DNA from: Actinospineispora acaciae DSM 45401
GTDB taxonomy: Bacteria > Actinomycetota > Actinomycetes > Mycobacteriales > Pseudonocardiaceae
Direction: 5' to 3'
Length of the DNA: 64,000 bases
Assembly: GCF_000620785.1 (NCBI RefSeq)
Contig: NZ_JIAI01000001.1
Coordinates: 1,907,217-1,971,216, forward strand
In this document: positions 9,800 to 17,735 of the stretch, piece by piece
How the letters are laid out: each line of letters opens with the position of its first letter
How positions within the stretch are numbered: position 1 is the stretch's first letter
Position numbers and translations under genes: made by a program
The notes under the pieces: generated by a model
Database searches by the model: none
Told to the model about the DNA's origin: nothing
The model's input: the letters and a program-made list of their open reading frames with translations, nothing else

Positions 9800-10216
9800 A
9801 TGACGCACACCCAACCCACCTGGCTGAGCCACGGCGCGCACGAGCGGTTGAAGGCGGAACTTGCCGACCTCGTCCGGCAACAGACGGGGTCCTCGAACGA
9901 GGACGGGCAGCGAATCCGCAAACCGCGGGCGATACTGCGGGACTCGTCGGTGGGCGCCGAACCGCCGGACGACGGCGTCGCCGAGCCGGGAATGCTGGTC
10001 ACCATCCGCTATGCCGATGACCCGGACACCGAAACATTTCTGCTCGCCGATCGCGAGGAAGGGGTACACCTCGACATCGAGGTCTGTTCTCCCAGTTCCC
10101 CGCTCGGTGCCGCACTCACCGGCGTCAGGGAGGGCGAGCACTGCGAGTACGCCCTGCCGAACGGAGAGACGATGACGGTCACGGTGATCAGCGCCGTACG
10201 CTTTGTGACCCGATGA
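9800..10216 (+). CDS. GreA/GreB-like transcription factor with shortened N-terminal domain
   Basis: A 138-residue protein whose C-terminal half (about 61-138) matches the GreA/GreB FKBP-like domain, including ICSPxSPLGAAL-type sequence (CSPSSPLGAALTGVREGE) and a terminal NGETMTVTV strand. The N-terminal part (LSHGAHERLKAELADL) begins like GreA, but the coiled-coil is much shorter than the roughly 75 residues of true GreA. It may therefore bind RNA polymerase without stimulating transcript cleavage, like other Gre-fold proteins. ATG 9800 follows ACGAGG by 9 bases. The next gene overlaps its stop by 4 bp (ATGA), suggesting one transcript. Confidence 0.8.
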   Translation: MTHTQPTWLSHGAHERLKAELADLVRQQTGSSNEDGQRIRKPRAILRDSSVGAEPPDDGVAEPGMLVTIRYADDPDTETFLLADREEGVHLDIEVCSPSSPLGAALTGVREGEHCEYALPNGETMTVTVISAVRFVTR

Positions 10217-10602
10217 GCCACCCCGCCCCGTCGGATGCTCGCCCCTCCTGCCAGGGCATCGACCTGGATCTCGTCGCCTGGCTGGTGCGGACCGCCGGCC
10301 TGGCGTGCGAGACCTACCGCGCGCGAGCGGGGGCGCTGGTCCGCGCGGGAACCGCTCACCGCTGGACCGCCACGCTCTCCTCCGACCACACCGGACGGCT
10401 CTACCTGGGACCCGAGGATGCCGACGAGAGTGTCCCCGCGCGCCTCGCCAGCCGAGACGAACGCCAGATCGCGGCACTGATCGTCGCCCAGGCACGCCTG
10501 CGGGATCCGGGGCGAGCGCTGTCCTCCGACGAGATCGGGGCGCTCGGGCTTGCCGGGATGCTCGTGCCGGCGGACGCTAGCGGGTTCGGATGGTCGGGTT
10601 GA
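10213..10602 (+). CDS. Hypothetical protein coupled to GreA-like gene
   Basis: A 129-residue protein of unrecognised family. It starts at ATG 10213 within the stop of the GreA-like gene (ATGA), so expression is probably coupled. It looks soluble, with no signal peptide or membrane segment; the middle (YLGPEDADESVPARL) and the helical C-terminal part (RDERQIAALIVAQARL) give no known motif. Its last 26 bases overlap the 3' end of the convergent lipoprotein gene. Function cannot be assigned; coupling to a transcription factor hints at a regulatory accessory. Confidence 0.65.
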   Translation: MSHPAPSDARPSCQGIDLDLVAWLVRTAGLACETYRARAGALVRAGTAHRWTATLSSDHTGRLYLGPEDADESVPARLASRDERQIAALIVAQARLRDPGRALSSDEIGALGLAGMLVPADASGFGWSG

Positions 10603-11764
10603 GGAACCGGTTGGTGGCGATGTCCTCGGCCTTGAGGTTCGGGCGGACTCGGGCGCCGTCGCGGGCGAGGATGGGTGCGAAGGTGTCGATGGTGGCCTGG
10701 ACGCGGGCGGGGTCCATGCCGCCGAGTGGGCCGCTGGTGTCGTTGGCGATCACGCCGAGGCGTGTCATGGTTGCCGCCGCGTAGTCGGCCGCCTCGGGTG
10801 AGTAGGTCCAGCCGGTGTGGAAGGCGGCGACGGCGTCGACGATCAGTTTGTTGGTCGGGGCGGGGTTGGCCAGGTAGTCGAGCTGTGCGCGTTGGATGAG
10901 CGGGACCAGCCTGGTCAGGCAGGCGGACAGGGGTTCGAGGTCGGCGGTGCGTACGGACAGTGCCTCGGGGTAGACGCTGAAGCCGACGTCGGCGAGCAGT
11001 TGGTAGCGCACCGGCTTGCGCCAGGTCGTCAGCTCGTGTTGGTAGACGAACGGCTCGTTGGTGGCGAAGGCCTGTTGGGCGATGGTCGGGTCGGTCACGA
11101 ACCGGACGGGCGAGCCGGTGTAGCCGGTGTCGACCTGCTCGGGCCTGACCAGGCCCTTGCCGGTCAGCAGCGCGGTGGCGGTGTTGCTCTGGGCCATCAA
11201 GACCTTGGCCCCTGCCCGGCCGATGTCGGCGGCGGTGTTCCAGTCCGGGTGGCTGGCCGGGTCCCACATCAGCGCCATCGGGCTCTTGGCCAGCGGCGCG
11301 ACCACGGCGGTGACCGGCTGGCTGGTCGAGGTACCCGTCGCCAGGTCGGTGGCCACCGCGCCGAGCGTGATCGAGCGGTCCAGGTACATCTGGGCGGTGA
11401 CGGTGGCGAACCCGACGGCGGCGCCGCCGGGCCGGATCTCGATGCGGACCCCGGTGTCCTTGCCGCCGGCCACCAATGGGCCGCTGATCCGCTTGCGGGC
11501 GGCGTCGATCGTGTATCCGGGGCCGACCAGTTGGTACGTCGCGGCGTGCTCGGCCTCCGGCTCCCAGGCCTGCTGGACGACCACCGTCGCGGGGCAGACG
11601 TCCGAGAGCCGTTCGTCCCCGGTGGCGGCCGGCAGTCGCGGGGCGGCCGGCGCGGGCGGTGCGGGCGCCCCCGAACAGCCGGCCACGGCGGCGCACAGCA
11701 ACACCGCCAGCGCGGCGGCGATACGCACCGGCGTCGGCCCCTCGGCACCTTGGTCAGCGGTCAC
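10577..11764 (-). CDS. Substrate-binding lipoprotein, NMT1/SsuA-like, without its own transporter
   Basis: A 395-residue exported protein with a lipoprotein signal peptide (VLLCAAVAGC, lipid-accepting Cys at about residue 30). The mature part has the look of NMT1/THI5-like periplasmic-binding proteins: it contains SPMALMWDPASHPDW, TGYTGSPVRFVTDP and a C-terminal helical segment with HTGWTYSPE. Such proteins deliver small organic solutes to ABC permeases, but no permease or ATPase is adjacent. It begins at ATG 11764, overlapping the methyltransferase stop by 4 bp, so binding protein and methyltransferase are translated from one message. The family call is moderate; the ligand is unknown. Confidence 0.72.
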   Translation of the reverse strand: MTADQGAEGPTPVRIAAALAVLLCAAVAGCSGAPAPPAPAAPRLPAATGDERLSDVCPATVVVQQAWEPEAEHAATYQLVGPGYTIDAARKRISGPLVAGGKDTGVRIEIRPGGAAVGFATVTAQMYLDRSITLGAVATDLATGTSTSQPVTAVVAPLAKSPMALMWDPASHPDWNTAADIGRAGAKVLMAQSNTATALLTGKGLVRPEQVDTGYTGSPVRFVTDPTIAQQAFATNEPFVYQHELTTWRKPVRYQLLADVGFSVYPEALSVRTADLEPLSACLTRLVPLIQRAQLDYLANPAPTNKLIVDAVAAFHTGWTYSPEAADYAAATMTRLGVIANDTSGPLGGMDPARVQATIDTFAPILARDGARVRPNLKAEDIATNRFLNPTIRTR

Positions 11765-12582
11765 GGCTTTCGTCCCACCCCTCCCGTCTGGCCCTCGAGC
11801 GGCACCACGTCGCCCAGCTCAGGGGCGTCCGGCCGCCAGAGCGTGATGGGCACCAGGCCGGGGTCCACCATCTCCAGCCCGTCGAAGCGCCTGCGGATCT
11901 CGGCGATGGGCTGTGGGATGTAGGGCAGTGCACCCGTCGACCTGTAGCCCTCGCAGATCGCCACGTACTCGGGATCGAGGTCGTTGCCTTCGGTGTGGGC
12001 GAGGTAGCTGCCCGACGGCACCGCATCCATCACTCGCGCCACGATCGACCGTGCCGTCTCGAAGTCGCCGATGTGGCCGAGCACGCCCATGAACATGACG
12101 GTGATCGGCTCGTTGAAGTTCAACACGTTCCGCGCTTCAGAAATGATCAGATCGGGGTCGCGGGCGTCCGCATCGATGTAGGCGGTGACGCCTTCGGGTG
12201 TGGTGTTTGTCAACAGCGCCCGGGCATGCGCGAGGACGATCGGGTCGTTGTCGACATACACGATCCGCGCGTCCGGTATGATCGACTGGGCTATCTCGTG
12301 AGTGTTTTGCATGGTCGGCAGCCCGGTGCCGATATCCAGGAACTGACGAATCCCGGCCTCACCGGCCAGGTAGCGCACCACCCGGATGAGAAACTCCCGG
12401 GACTGCCTCGCCACGGTACGCATGTCGAACAGCTCGAGAGCGGCGTCACCAGCCTCTTTGTCGACCGGATAGTAGTCCTTGCCGCCCATCCAGTAGTTCC
12501 AGACGCGCGCCGCGCCGGGGACGTCATACCTGATCTCACCGTTCGGCGTGGGGTCCAGCTCGCCGTGCCGCGGACCGGCCAC
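11761..12582 (-). CDS. DUF574-type SAM-dependent methyltransferase (second copy)
   Basis: A 273-residue paralogue of the truncated protein at the window's left edge. It shares ARVWNYWMGGKD, FLDIGTGLPTMQNTHE, IVYVDNDPIVLAHARALL and a similar C-terminal region. GTG 12582 is preferred because GGTGAGGG lies just upstream; the ATG at 12627 would add 15 residues not seen in the family and lacks a good ribosome site. The family occurs in many copies in actinomycetes and its substrates are largely unknown. Here it is followed, with a 4-bp overlap, by a solute-binding lipoprotein, an unusual partner. Confidence 0.87.
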   Translation of the reverse strand: MAGPRHGELDPTPNGEIRYDVPGAARVWNYWMGGKDYYPVDKEAGDAALELFDMRTVARQSREFLIRVVRYLAGEAGIRQFLDIGTGLPTMQNTHEIAQSIIPDARIVYVDNDPIVLAHARALLTNTTPEGVTAYIDADARDPDLIISEARNVLNFNEPITVMFMGVLGHIGDFETARSIVARVMDAVPSGSYLAHTEGNDLDPEYVAICEGYRSTGALPYIPQPIAEIRRRFDGLEMVDPGLVPITLWRPDAPELGDVVPLEGQTGGVGRKP

Positions 12583-12971
12583 CTGACCCTCACCTTCGCA
12601 CGAATACGACGAAAGCCTATACCACATTCGTGATCGACAAATGCCGCCCCGGCGGCGCTCCCCGCAAACCCGGGAAATATCTCCTATATCACCCGGTCGG
12701 GCGCCACCGGGGAAAGAGTCCTATTGTGCGACTCACTCGAACCCGATTTCTCGTGACGGGTCCGGCCTTTCATTTCCTTGGCCGCGGCGGAGGCCGGAAC
12801 CCTTCCGGCAGGACCAGCGGTGACGCTGGGTAACGTCCGGCCACGCCCCAGGCCCGTGCGGGAACGATCTTGAGCTGCCTTACCGGCCACCGACCGACCG
12901 TTGCAAGATTTTATCAAATCTGCTTCCATCAAATATCCGGAGCGCCAGTTGCCTCGTCAACGGGAGCCGAT
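12583..12971. promoter_or_regulatory. Divergent intergenic region with candidate operator upstream of the importer operon
   Basis: This 389-bp gap has no credible gene. Near its right end is an AT-rich patch with a perfect dyad AGATTT-TATC-AAATCT (12906-12921), followed by a second ATCAAAT 16 bases further on, about 50 bp before the GTG of the importer operon. It is a candidate site for the GntR/FCD regulator encoded within that operon. The rest shows no repeat or RNA structure that I can support. Confidence 0.45.
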
Positions 12972-14015
12972 GTGCAGATCACCACCAGACGGCATGCACT
13001 GCTCGCCGGGATCACCGCCGCGGCACTCGCGGCCACCGGCTGTACCTCGGGCGGCGCGAACCCGGCGCCCGGATCCGCGCCGGCGAACCTCACCCCCGTC
13101 ACTGTGCAGCTGGACTACATCCCCAGCGGCCAGTACGGGGCGTTCTTCCTGGCCCAGACCAGGGGCTTCTACTCCGAGGCCGGCCTCGACGTCAAGATCG
13201 TCCCGGGCCAGGGCACCGCCCAGGTGGTGCAGCGGATCCAGGCGGGCGCGGCGCAGATCGGGTTCACCGACCTCATCGCGGTGGCCAGCAGCCGCGCCCA
13301 GAACGCCAAGGTCAAGATGATCGCGCCGATCTACCAGAAGCCGCCGTACGTGATCGACACCCTCCAGTCCGGCGCCAACGTCACCGACCTCCGCCAGCTG
13401 TCCGGGCTCACCATCGGCACCGGCGCCGGCAGCTTCAGCCCGAACGTCATCAGGGGCGTCATGCGCGCCGCCGGGCTGGACCCGAGCGGCGTCCGGTTCA
13501 CCAACATCGACCCGTCCACCAAGAACGCCCTGCTGCTGCAGGGGAAGGTCCCGGCGATCGAGACGTTCATGACCACCGAGGTGTCGCTGAAGGCGTCCGC
13601 CGGGGACACGAAGCTGTCCTCGCTGGTCCTCGGCGACCACGGCCTGAGCCTGTACTCCAACGGCCTGGTCGCCACCGACGACTACCTGGCCACCCACGGT
13701 GACGTGGTCAGGAAGTTCGTCGCGGCGACCCTGAAGGGCTGGCAGGCCGCCGCCCAGGACCCCGGCGCGGCGCGCGACGCCGTCCTGGCCGCGCAGCCCG
13801 CGCTGGACCCCGACGTCAGCCTGGACATGGTCCGGGTGGTGAACGGCCTCGCCGTCACCCCGTACACCAGGACCCACGGCCTCGGCGCGATCGACCCGGA
13901 GGAGATGCGGCGCTCCTACGACTTCATCCGGCGCAACCTCGGGCTGGACGGCCTGCCGCCCGTCGCCGACCTCTACTCCGCCGACTTCCTGCCCACCACC
14001 CCGGTGATGCCGTGA
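12972..14015 (+). CDS. ABC transporter solute-binding lipoprotein (NMT1/SsuA/THI5 type)
   Basis: A 347-residue exported binding protein. The N-terminus has twin arginines (TTRRHALLAG) and a lipobox ending in Cys 24 (LAATGC), so it is probably a Tat-exported lipoprotein. The mature part opens with VQLDYIPSGQYGAFFLAQTRGFYSEAG in strand order (positions 38-65), the hallmark of the NMT1/SsuA/TauA group, which binds pyrimidines, sulfonates, nitrate analogues or aromatic acids. GTG 12972 follows GGGAG by five bases. The ATPase begins 1 bp inside its stop. It is the first gene of a nine-gene operon, so the ligand is presumably the substrate of the downstream catabolic enzymes. Confidence 0.9.
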   Translation: MQITTRRHALLAGITAAALAATGCTSGGANPAPGSAPANLTPVTVQLDYIPSGQYGAFFLAQTRGFYSEAGLDVKIVPGQGTAQVVQRIQAGAAQIGFTDLIAVASSRAQNAKVKMIAPIYQKPPYVIDTLQSGANVTDLRQLSGLTIGTGAGSFSPNVIRGVMRAAGLDPSGVRFTNIDPSTKNALLLQGKVPAIETFMTTEVSLKASAGDTKLSSLVLGDHGLSLYSNGLVATDDYLATHGDVVRKFVAATLKGWQAAAQDPGAARDAVLAAQPALDPDVSLDMVRVVNGLAVTPYTRTHGLGAIDPEEMRRSYDFIRRNLGLDGLPPVADLYSADFLPTTPVMP

Positions 14016-14788
14016 TGAGCACGCCGCTGATCGAGGCGCGCGGGGTCAGCAAGACCTTCGCGGGCGGGGGCGGCGAGCCGCTCAAGGCCGTCGACGAGGT
14101 CGACTTCGAGGTCCGCGCCGGCGAGCTGGTCGCGTTGCTCGGCCCGAGCGGCTGCGGGAAGACCACGCTGATGCGGGTGCTCGCCGGGCTGGAACCGCTC
14201 ACCACCGGCGAGATCCGCATCGACGGCGCACCCGCGAGCGGCCCGCGCCCCGACTTCGGCATGGTCTTCCAGAGCCCCACGCTGATGCCGTGGCGCTCGG
14301 TCTTCGACAACGTCATGTACCCGATGGAGGTGCTGCGCCGGCACCGCTCGGCGGCCGCCCGCGCGCGGGTGAGAGCCCTGCTGGAGTCGGTCGGGCTCGG
14401 CGGGTTCGAGCGGCACCTGCCCGCGCAGCTCTCCGGCGGCATGCAGCAGCGGGTCGCGCTGTGCCGGGCGTTGGTGCACGAGCCCGCGCTGCTGCTGATG
14501 GACGAGCCGTTCGGCGCGCTCGACGAGCTCACCCGGTTGCAGCTCAACGACCTGCTGCTGGAGCTGCGCCGCGCGAGCGGCACCACGATCGTGTTCGTCA
14601 CGCACAGCATCCCCGAGGCGGTGTACCTGTCCGACCGGGTGCTCGTGTTCAGCGCCCGGCCGTGCCACATCGACCGGGAGATCGCGGTCGACATCGCCTA
14701 CCCGCGCTCGCTGGGCGTTCGGCACACCGCCGTGTTCAACGACCTGGAGCGCGAGGCCGAACGCGCGCTCGGGCTGGAGCGGGCATGA
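14015..14788 (+). CDS. ABC transporter ATP-binding protein (SsuB/TauB type)
   Basis: The cytoplasmic ATPase of the importer, 257 residues from ATG 14015 (a GTG at 14012 would add one residue). Walker A is GPSGCGKT, the Q-loop follows MVFQSPTLMPW, the signature is LSGGMQQR, Walker B is LLLMDEPFGALDE and the switch histidine is in VFVTHSIPEA. MPWRSVFDNV is typical of the nitrate/sulfonate/taurine ATPase branch, matching the binding protein and permease on either side. The gene overlaps its neighbours by 1 and 4 bp. Confidence 0.93.
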   Translation: MSTPLIEARGVSKTFAGGGGEPLKAVDEVDFEVRAGELVALLGPSGCGKTTLMRVLAGLEPLTTGEIRIDGAPASGPRPDFGMVFQSPTLMPWRSVFDNVMYPMEVLRRHRSAAARARVRALLESVGLGGFERHLPAQLSGGMQQRVALCRALVHEPALLLMDEPFGALDELTRLQLNDLLLELRRASGTTIVFVTHSIPEAVYLSDRVLVFSARPCHIDREIAVDIAYPRSLGVRHTAVFNDLEREAERALGLERA

Positions 14789-15567
14789 GCGTCACGACCC
14801 GCCGGCGGCCGCTGCGTGACCTGGCCTTCCCGCTCGGCACCCTGGTCGGCCTGATCGCGCTCTGGCAGGGCTACGTGCGGCTCTTCGGCGTCTCGCCGGT
14901 CGTGCTGCCCGCCCCGACGGCGGTCGCGGACGTGCTCACCGCGCGCCAGGCGCTGCTGCTGTCCTCGACGGTGACCACGCTGACCGAGTCCCTGTCCGGT
15001 TTCGCGCTCGCGACGGCGGTCGCGGTGCCGGTCGCGGCGGCGATCACGTTCTCGCCGGTGCTGCGCCGCACCATCTACCCGCTGCTGCTCGCCTCCGAGT
15101 CGGTGCCCAAGCTGGCGCTGGCGCCGGTCGTGCTGCTGTGGCTGGGCTACGGAGAGCAGACCCGCATCGCCGTGTCCGCCATCGTCGCGCTGTTCCCGAT
15201 CATCATCGCCACCTCGCTCGGGCTCGGCTCAACCCCGAAGGAGCTGCTGGAGCTGAGCCGGTCGCTGAACGCCTCCCGGTGGCACACCTTCCGGACCATC
15301 CGGTTCCGCCACGCGCTGCCGAGCTTCTTCGGCGGGCTCAAGATCGCCGTGGGGCTGTCCATCGTGGGCGCGGTGATCGGTGAGTTCATCGGGTCCGACA
15401 AGGGGCTCGGCTACCTGGTGCTGGCCGCGACCTCGCAGTCCCGGGGCGACCTGGCCTTCGCCGCCCTCACCTGCCTGGCCGTCCTGGGCATCGTGCTGTT
15501 CGGGCTGGTCAGCCTGGTCGAGCGGTGGGCGACACCGTGGGCGCCGCGAACCGGGGACCTCAGGTGA
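14785..15567 (+). CDS. ABC transporter permease (SsuC/TauC type)
   Basis: A 260-residue membrane permease with about six predicted transmembrane segments, starting LRDLAFPLGTLVGLIALWQG. The cytoplasmic coupling loop is recognisable in ELLELSRSLNASRWHTFRTI (EAA-type loop contacting the ATPase), followed by LPSFFGGLKIAVGLSIVGAV. It starts at ATG 14785 inside the ATPase stop (ATGA) and ends overlapping the oxidoreductase GTG (GTGA). It completes an SsuABC-like importer of one binding protein, one ATPase and one permease acting as a homodimer. Confidence 0.92.
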   Translation: MSVTTRRRPLRDLAFPLGTLVGLIALWQGYVRLFGVSPVVLPAPTAVADVLTARQALLLSSTVTTLTESLSGFALATAVAVPVAAAITFSPVLRRTIYPLLLASESVPKLALAPVVLLWLGYGEQTRIAVSAIVALFPIIIATSLGLGSTPKELLELSRSLNASRWHTFRTIRFRHALPSFFGGLKIAVGLSIVGAVIGEFIGSDKGLGYLVLAATSQSRGDLAFAALTCLAVLGIVLFGLVSLVERWATPWAPRTGDLR

Positions 15568-16628
15568 CGACGGTGTCCGCCGGCGAGCTGGAGAAGCTGG
15601 TCCTCGCCATCTTCGCCGCCGCCGGGTTCGGCACCGAGGACGCCGCCGAGATCGCCCGCGCGCTGGTCGACGCCGACCTGCGCGGGCTGCCTTCGCACGG
15701 CGTGATGCTGGTGCCCATGTACCTGGCCCGGCTGCGGGCGGGCACCGTCCGGCGCGGCGGCGGGGCCGCCGAGATCGTCAGCGACGCGGGCGGGCTGGTC
15801 GTGCTGGACGCGGGCAACGCGCTGGGTCAGCTCACCAGCGCGCGGGCGGTCGACCTCGCCGTCGGCAGGGCGCGGCGGTTCGGGATCGGCGCGGTCGCCG
15901 TCCGCAACGCGATGCACTTCGGCGCCGCCGGCTACTGGGCCGCGCGCGCGGTCGCCGGCGGATGCGTGGGCGTCGCCATGTCCAACACCCGGCCGATGAT
16001 GCCCGCCCCCGGCGGCGCGACTCCGGTGGTGGGCAACAACCCGGTCGCGGTCGCGGTGCCCGTCGACGACGGCCTCCCCCTCGAGTTCGACATGGCGACC
16101 TCCGAGGCGGCGCTGGGCAAGATCCGCCTGGCGCACGCCGAGAACCGGCCCATCCCGGACGGCTGGGCCACCGACGCGGCCGGGTCGCCGACCACCGACG
16201 CGGGCGAGGCGATCGGCGGGATGCTGCTGCCGGCCGGCGGGCCGAAGGGGTTCGGGCTGGCGCTGATGATCGACCTGCTGACCGGCGTGCTCGGCGGGGG
16301 TGGGTTCGGCGCCTCGGTCCGGCCGCTCTACGCCGAGCTGGACCGTCCGAACAACTGCGCCCACCTGTTCGTCGCGATCGACCCCCGCGCCGCGGTGCCC
16401 GGCTTCCCGGAGCGGGCCGGCGAGCTCGCCCGGTTCGTGCGTTCCTCGCCGACGGCCCCGGGCGCCGCGCCGGTCCGGACGCCGGGCATGGCCAAGCAGC
16501 ACACCCTCGTCCGGCGGCACGCGACGGGGATACCGGTCCCGGCCAGCACCCTCGACGCGCTCCGCGCCGAGGCGGCCGGGCTCGGCCTGGCCTGGGAGCT
16601 CACCCTCGACAGCGAAGGATCACCGTGA
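15564..16628 (+). CDS. Ldh2-family (malate/L-lactate/imine) NAD(P)H oxidoreductase
   Basis: A 354-residue member of the Ldh2/MDH2 family, an NAD(P)-dependent fold distinct from Rossmann dehydrogenases. Typical segments are DADLRGLPSHGVMLVPMYL (with the catalytic His in SHG), AVRNAMHFGAAGYWA, GNNPVAVAVP and GGPKGFGLALMIDLL. Known members act on malate, sulfolactate, ureidoglycolate, diketogulonate and cyclic imines such as piperideine-2-carboxylate. GTG 15564 overlaps the permease stop (GTGA). Position between importer and RidA makes an imine or 2-oxo/2-hydroxy acid intermediate plausible, but that is inference. Confidence 0.88.
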   Translation: MTTVSAGELEKLVLAIFAAAGFGTEDAAEIARALVDADLRGLPSHGVMLVPMYLARLRAGTVRRGGGAAEIVSDAGGLVVLDAGNALGQLTSARAVDLAVGRARRFGIGAVAVRNAMHFGAAGYWAARAVAGGCVGVAMSNTRPMMPAPGGATPVVGNNPVAVAVPVDDGLPLEFDMATSEAALGKIRLAHAENRPIPDGWATDAAGSPTTDAGEAIGGMLLPAGGPKGFGLALMIDLLTGVLGGGGFGASVRPLYAELDRPNNCAHLFVAIDPRAAVPGFPERAGELARFVRSSPTAPGAAPVRTPGMAKQHTLVRRHATGIPVPASTLDALRAEAAGLGLAWELTLDSEGSP

Positions 16629-17032
16629 TGGCCAAGACCGAGATACGCACGGCCAAGCTGCGCACCCCGCCGGGGGTGTTCTCGCAGGCGACGGTGGTCG
16701 GCGCCACCGGGCGGCTGCTGTTCATCTCCGGCATGACCGCCAGGCGGGCGGACGGCACGATCGCCGGCGTCGGCGACATGCGCGAGCAGACCCGCCAGGT
16801 CTGCGAGAACCTCAAGGCGGCCGCCGAAGCCGCCGGCGGTAGCCTCGACGACATCTGCCGGCTCGACGTCTACGTGCGCAACATGGAGGAGTTCGCCGCG
16901 ATCCACGAGGTCCGCGCGGAGTACTTCGCCCCGCCGCTGCCGGCGTCGACGATGGTCGAGGTGACCAAGCTGGCCGCCCCCGAGTACCTCATCGAGATCA
17001 ACGCGATCGCCGTGCTGGACGCCTCGCCGTGA
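16628..17032 (+). CDS. RidA-family (YjgF/YER057c/UK114) imine deaminase-like protein
   Basis: A 134-residue RidA-fold protein. RidA proteins form trimers and hydrolyse reactive enamines/imines, and relatives include 2-aminomuconate deaminase. Visible family features are LLFISGMTARRADGTI, QTRQVCENLKAAAEAAGGSLDDI and the C-terminal PASTMVEVTKLAAPEYLIEI (quoted in parts here), where the usual catalytic Arg of the R-x-x-V segment of archetypal RidA is not conserved (TMVEV). It may therefore be one of the non-archetypal Rid subfamilies. ATG 16628 overlaps the previous stop by one base; the end overlaps the GntR gene by 4 bp. Confidence 0.9.
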   Translation: MAKTEIRTAKLRTPPGVFSQATVVGATGRLLFISGMTARRADGTIAGVGDMREQTRQVCENLKAAAEAAGGSLDDICRLDVYVRNMEEFAAIHEVRAEYFAPPLPASTMVEVTKLAAPEYLIEINAIAVLDASP

Positions 17033-17712
17033 CCTACGAACTGGTGCCCGAGGCGGGCCCGCTGCGCACTCGCACGCTGGCCGACGCGGTGGCGGCCGAG
17101 CTGCACCAGCTGATCCTCTCCGGCGAGGTGCCGCCCGGTGCGCCGCTGCGCATCGTGGACCTCGCCGAGCGGCTCGACGTCAGCCCGATGCCGGTGCGGG
17201 AGGCGCTGCGCAGGCTGGAGGCGATCGGCCTGGTGGAGATCATCGCGCACAAGGGCGCCCGGGTGCGCGAGCTGTCCGAGGAGGACCTGCGCGACACCCA
17301 GGAGACCCGGATCGCGTTGGAGTCGCTGGCTGTCGGCCGTGCCGCGCGGGTGTTCACCGAGGACGACGCCGGGGCGGCCGCCGAGGCGCTGGCCGAGCAC
17401 ACCCGGCTGAGCAGGCTGGGCGACCAGATCGCCGCCCGCCAGGCCCACCGCAACTTCCACTTCATCCTGTACCGGGCCTCGGGCTCGCGGTGGCTGCCCC
17501 GGGCGATCGAGCCGGTGTGGCGCAACAGCGAGCGGTACCGCTTCGCCCGGCCCCCCGACGAGCGCGCGATCGAGACGACCCGCCGGGAGCACCAGGCCAT
17601 CCTCGACGCGTGCGTGGCGCACGACCCCGACGCGGCGGCCGAGGCGCTGCGCGCGCACCTGGAGAACGCGGCGACCAGGATCCTGGCCGCCATGTCGCGC
17701 GCGCGGCGATGA
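17029..17712 (+). CDS. GntR-family regulator, FadR/FCD subfamily
   Basis: A 227-residue regulator with an N-terminal winged helix (about 12-75; RIVDLAERLDVSPMPVREAL and RLEAIGLVEI) and an FCD ligand-binding domain (about 88-215) containing the metal/ligand residues in HRNFHFILYRAS and a late REHQAILDA histidine. It begins with GTG 17029 overlapping the RidA gene. FCD regulators usually repress their own catabolic operon until a carboxylic acid binds; the AGATTT/AAATCT dyad at 12906-12921 upstream of the operon is a candidate operator. Confidence 0.92.
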   Translation: MTYELVPEAGPLRTRTLADAVAAELHQLILSGEVPPGAPLRIVDLAERLDVSPMPVREALRRLEAIGLVEIIAHKGARVRELSEEDLRDTQETRIALESLAVGRAARVFTEDDAGAAAEALAEHTRLSRLGDQIAARQAHRNFHFILYRASGSRWLPRAIEPVWRNSERYRFARPPDERAIETTRREHQAILDACVAHDPDAAAEALRAHLENAATRILAAMSRARR

Positions 17713-17735
17713 CGTTCGCACCCGAGGAGACCGCC

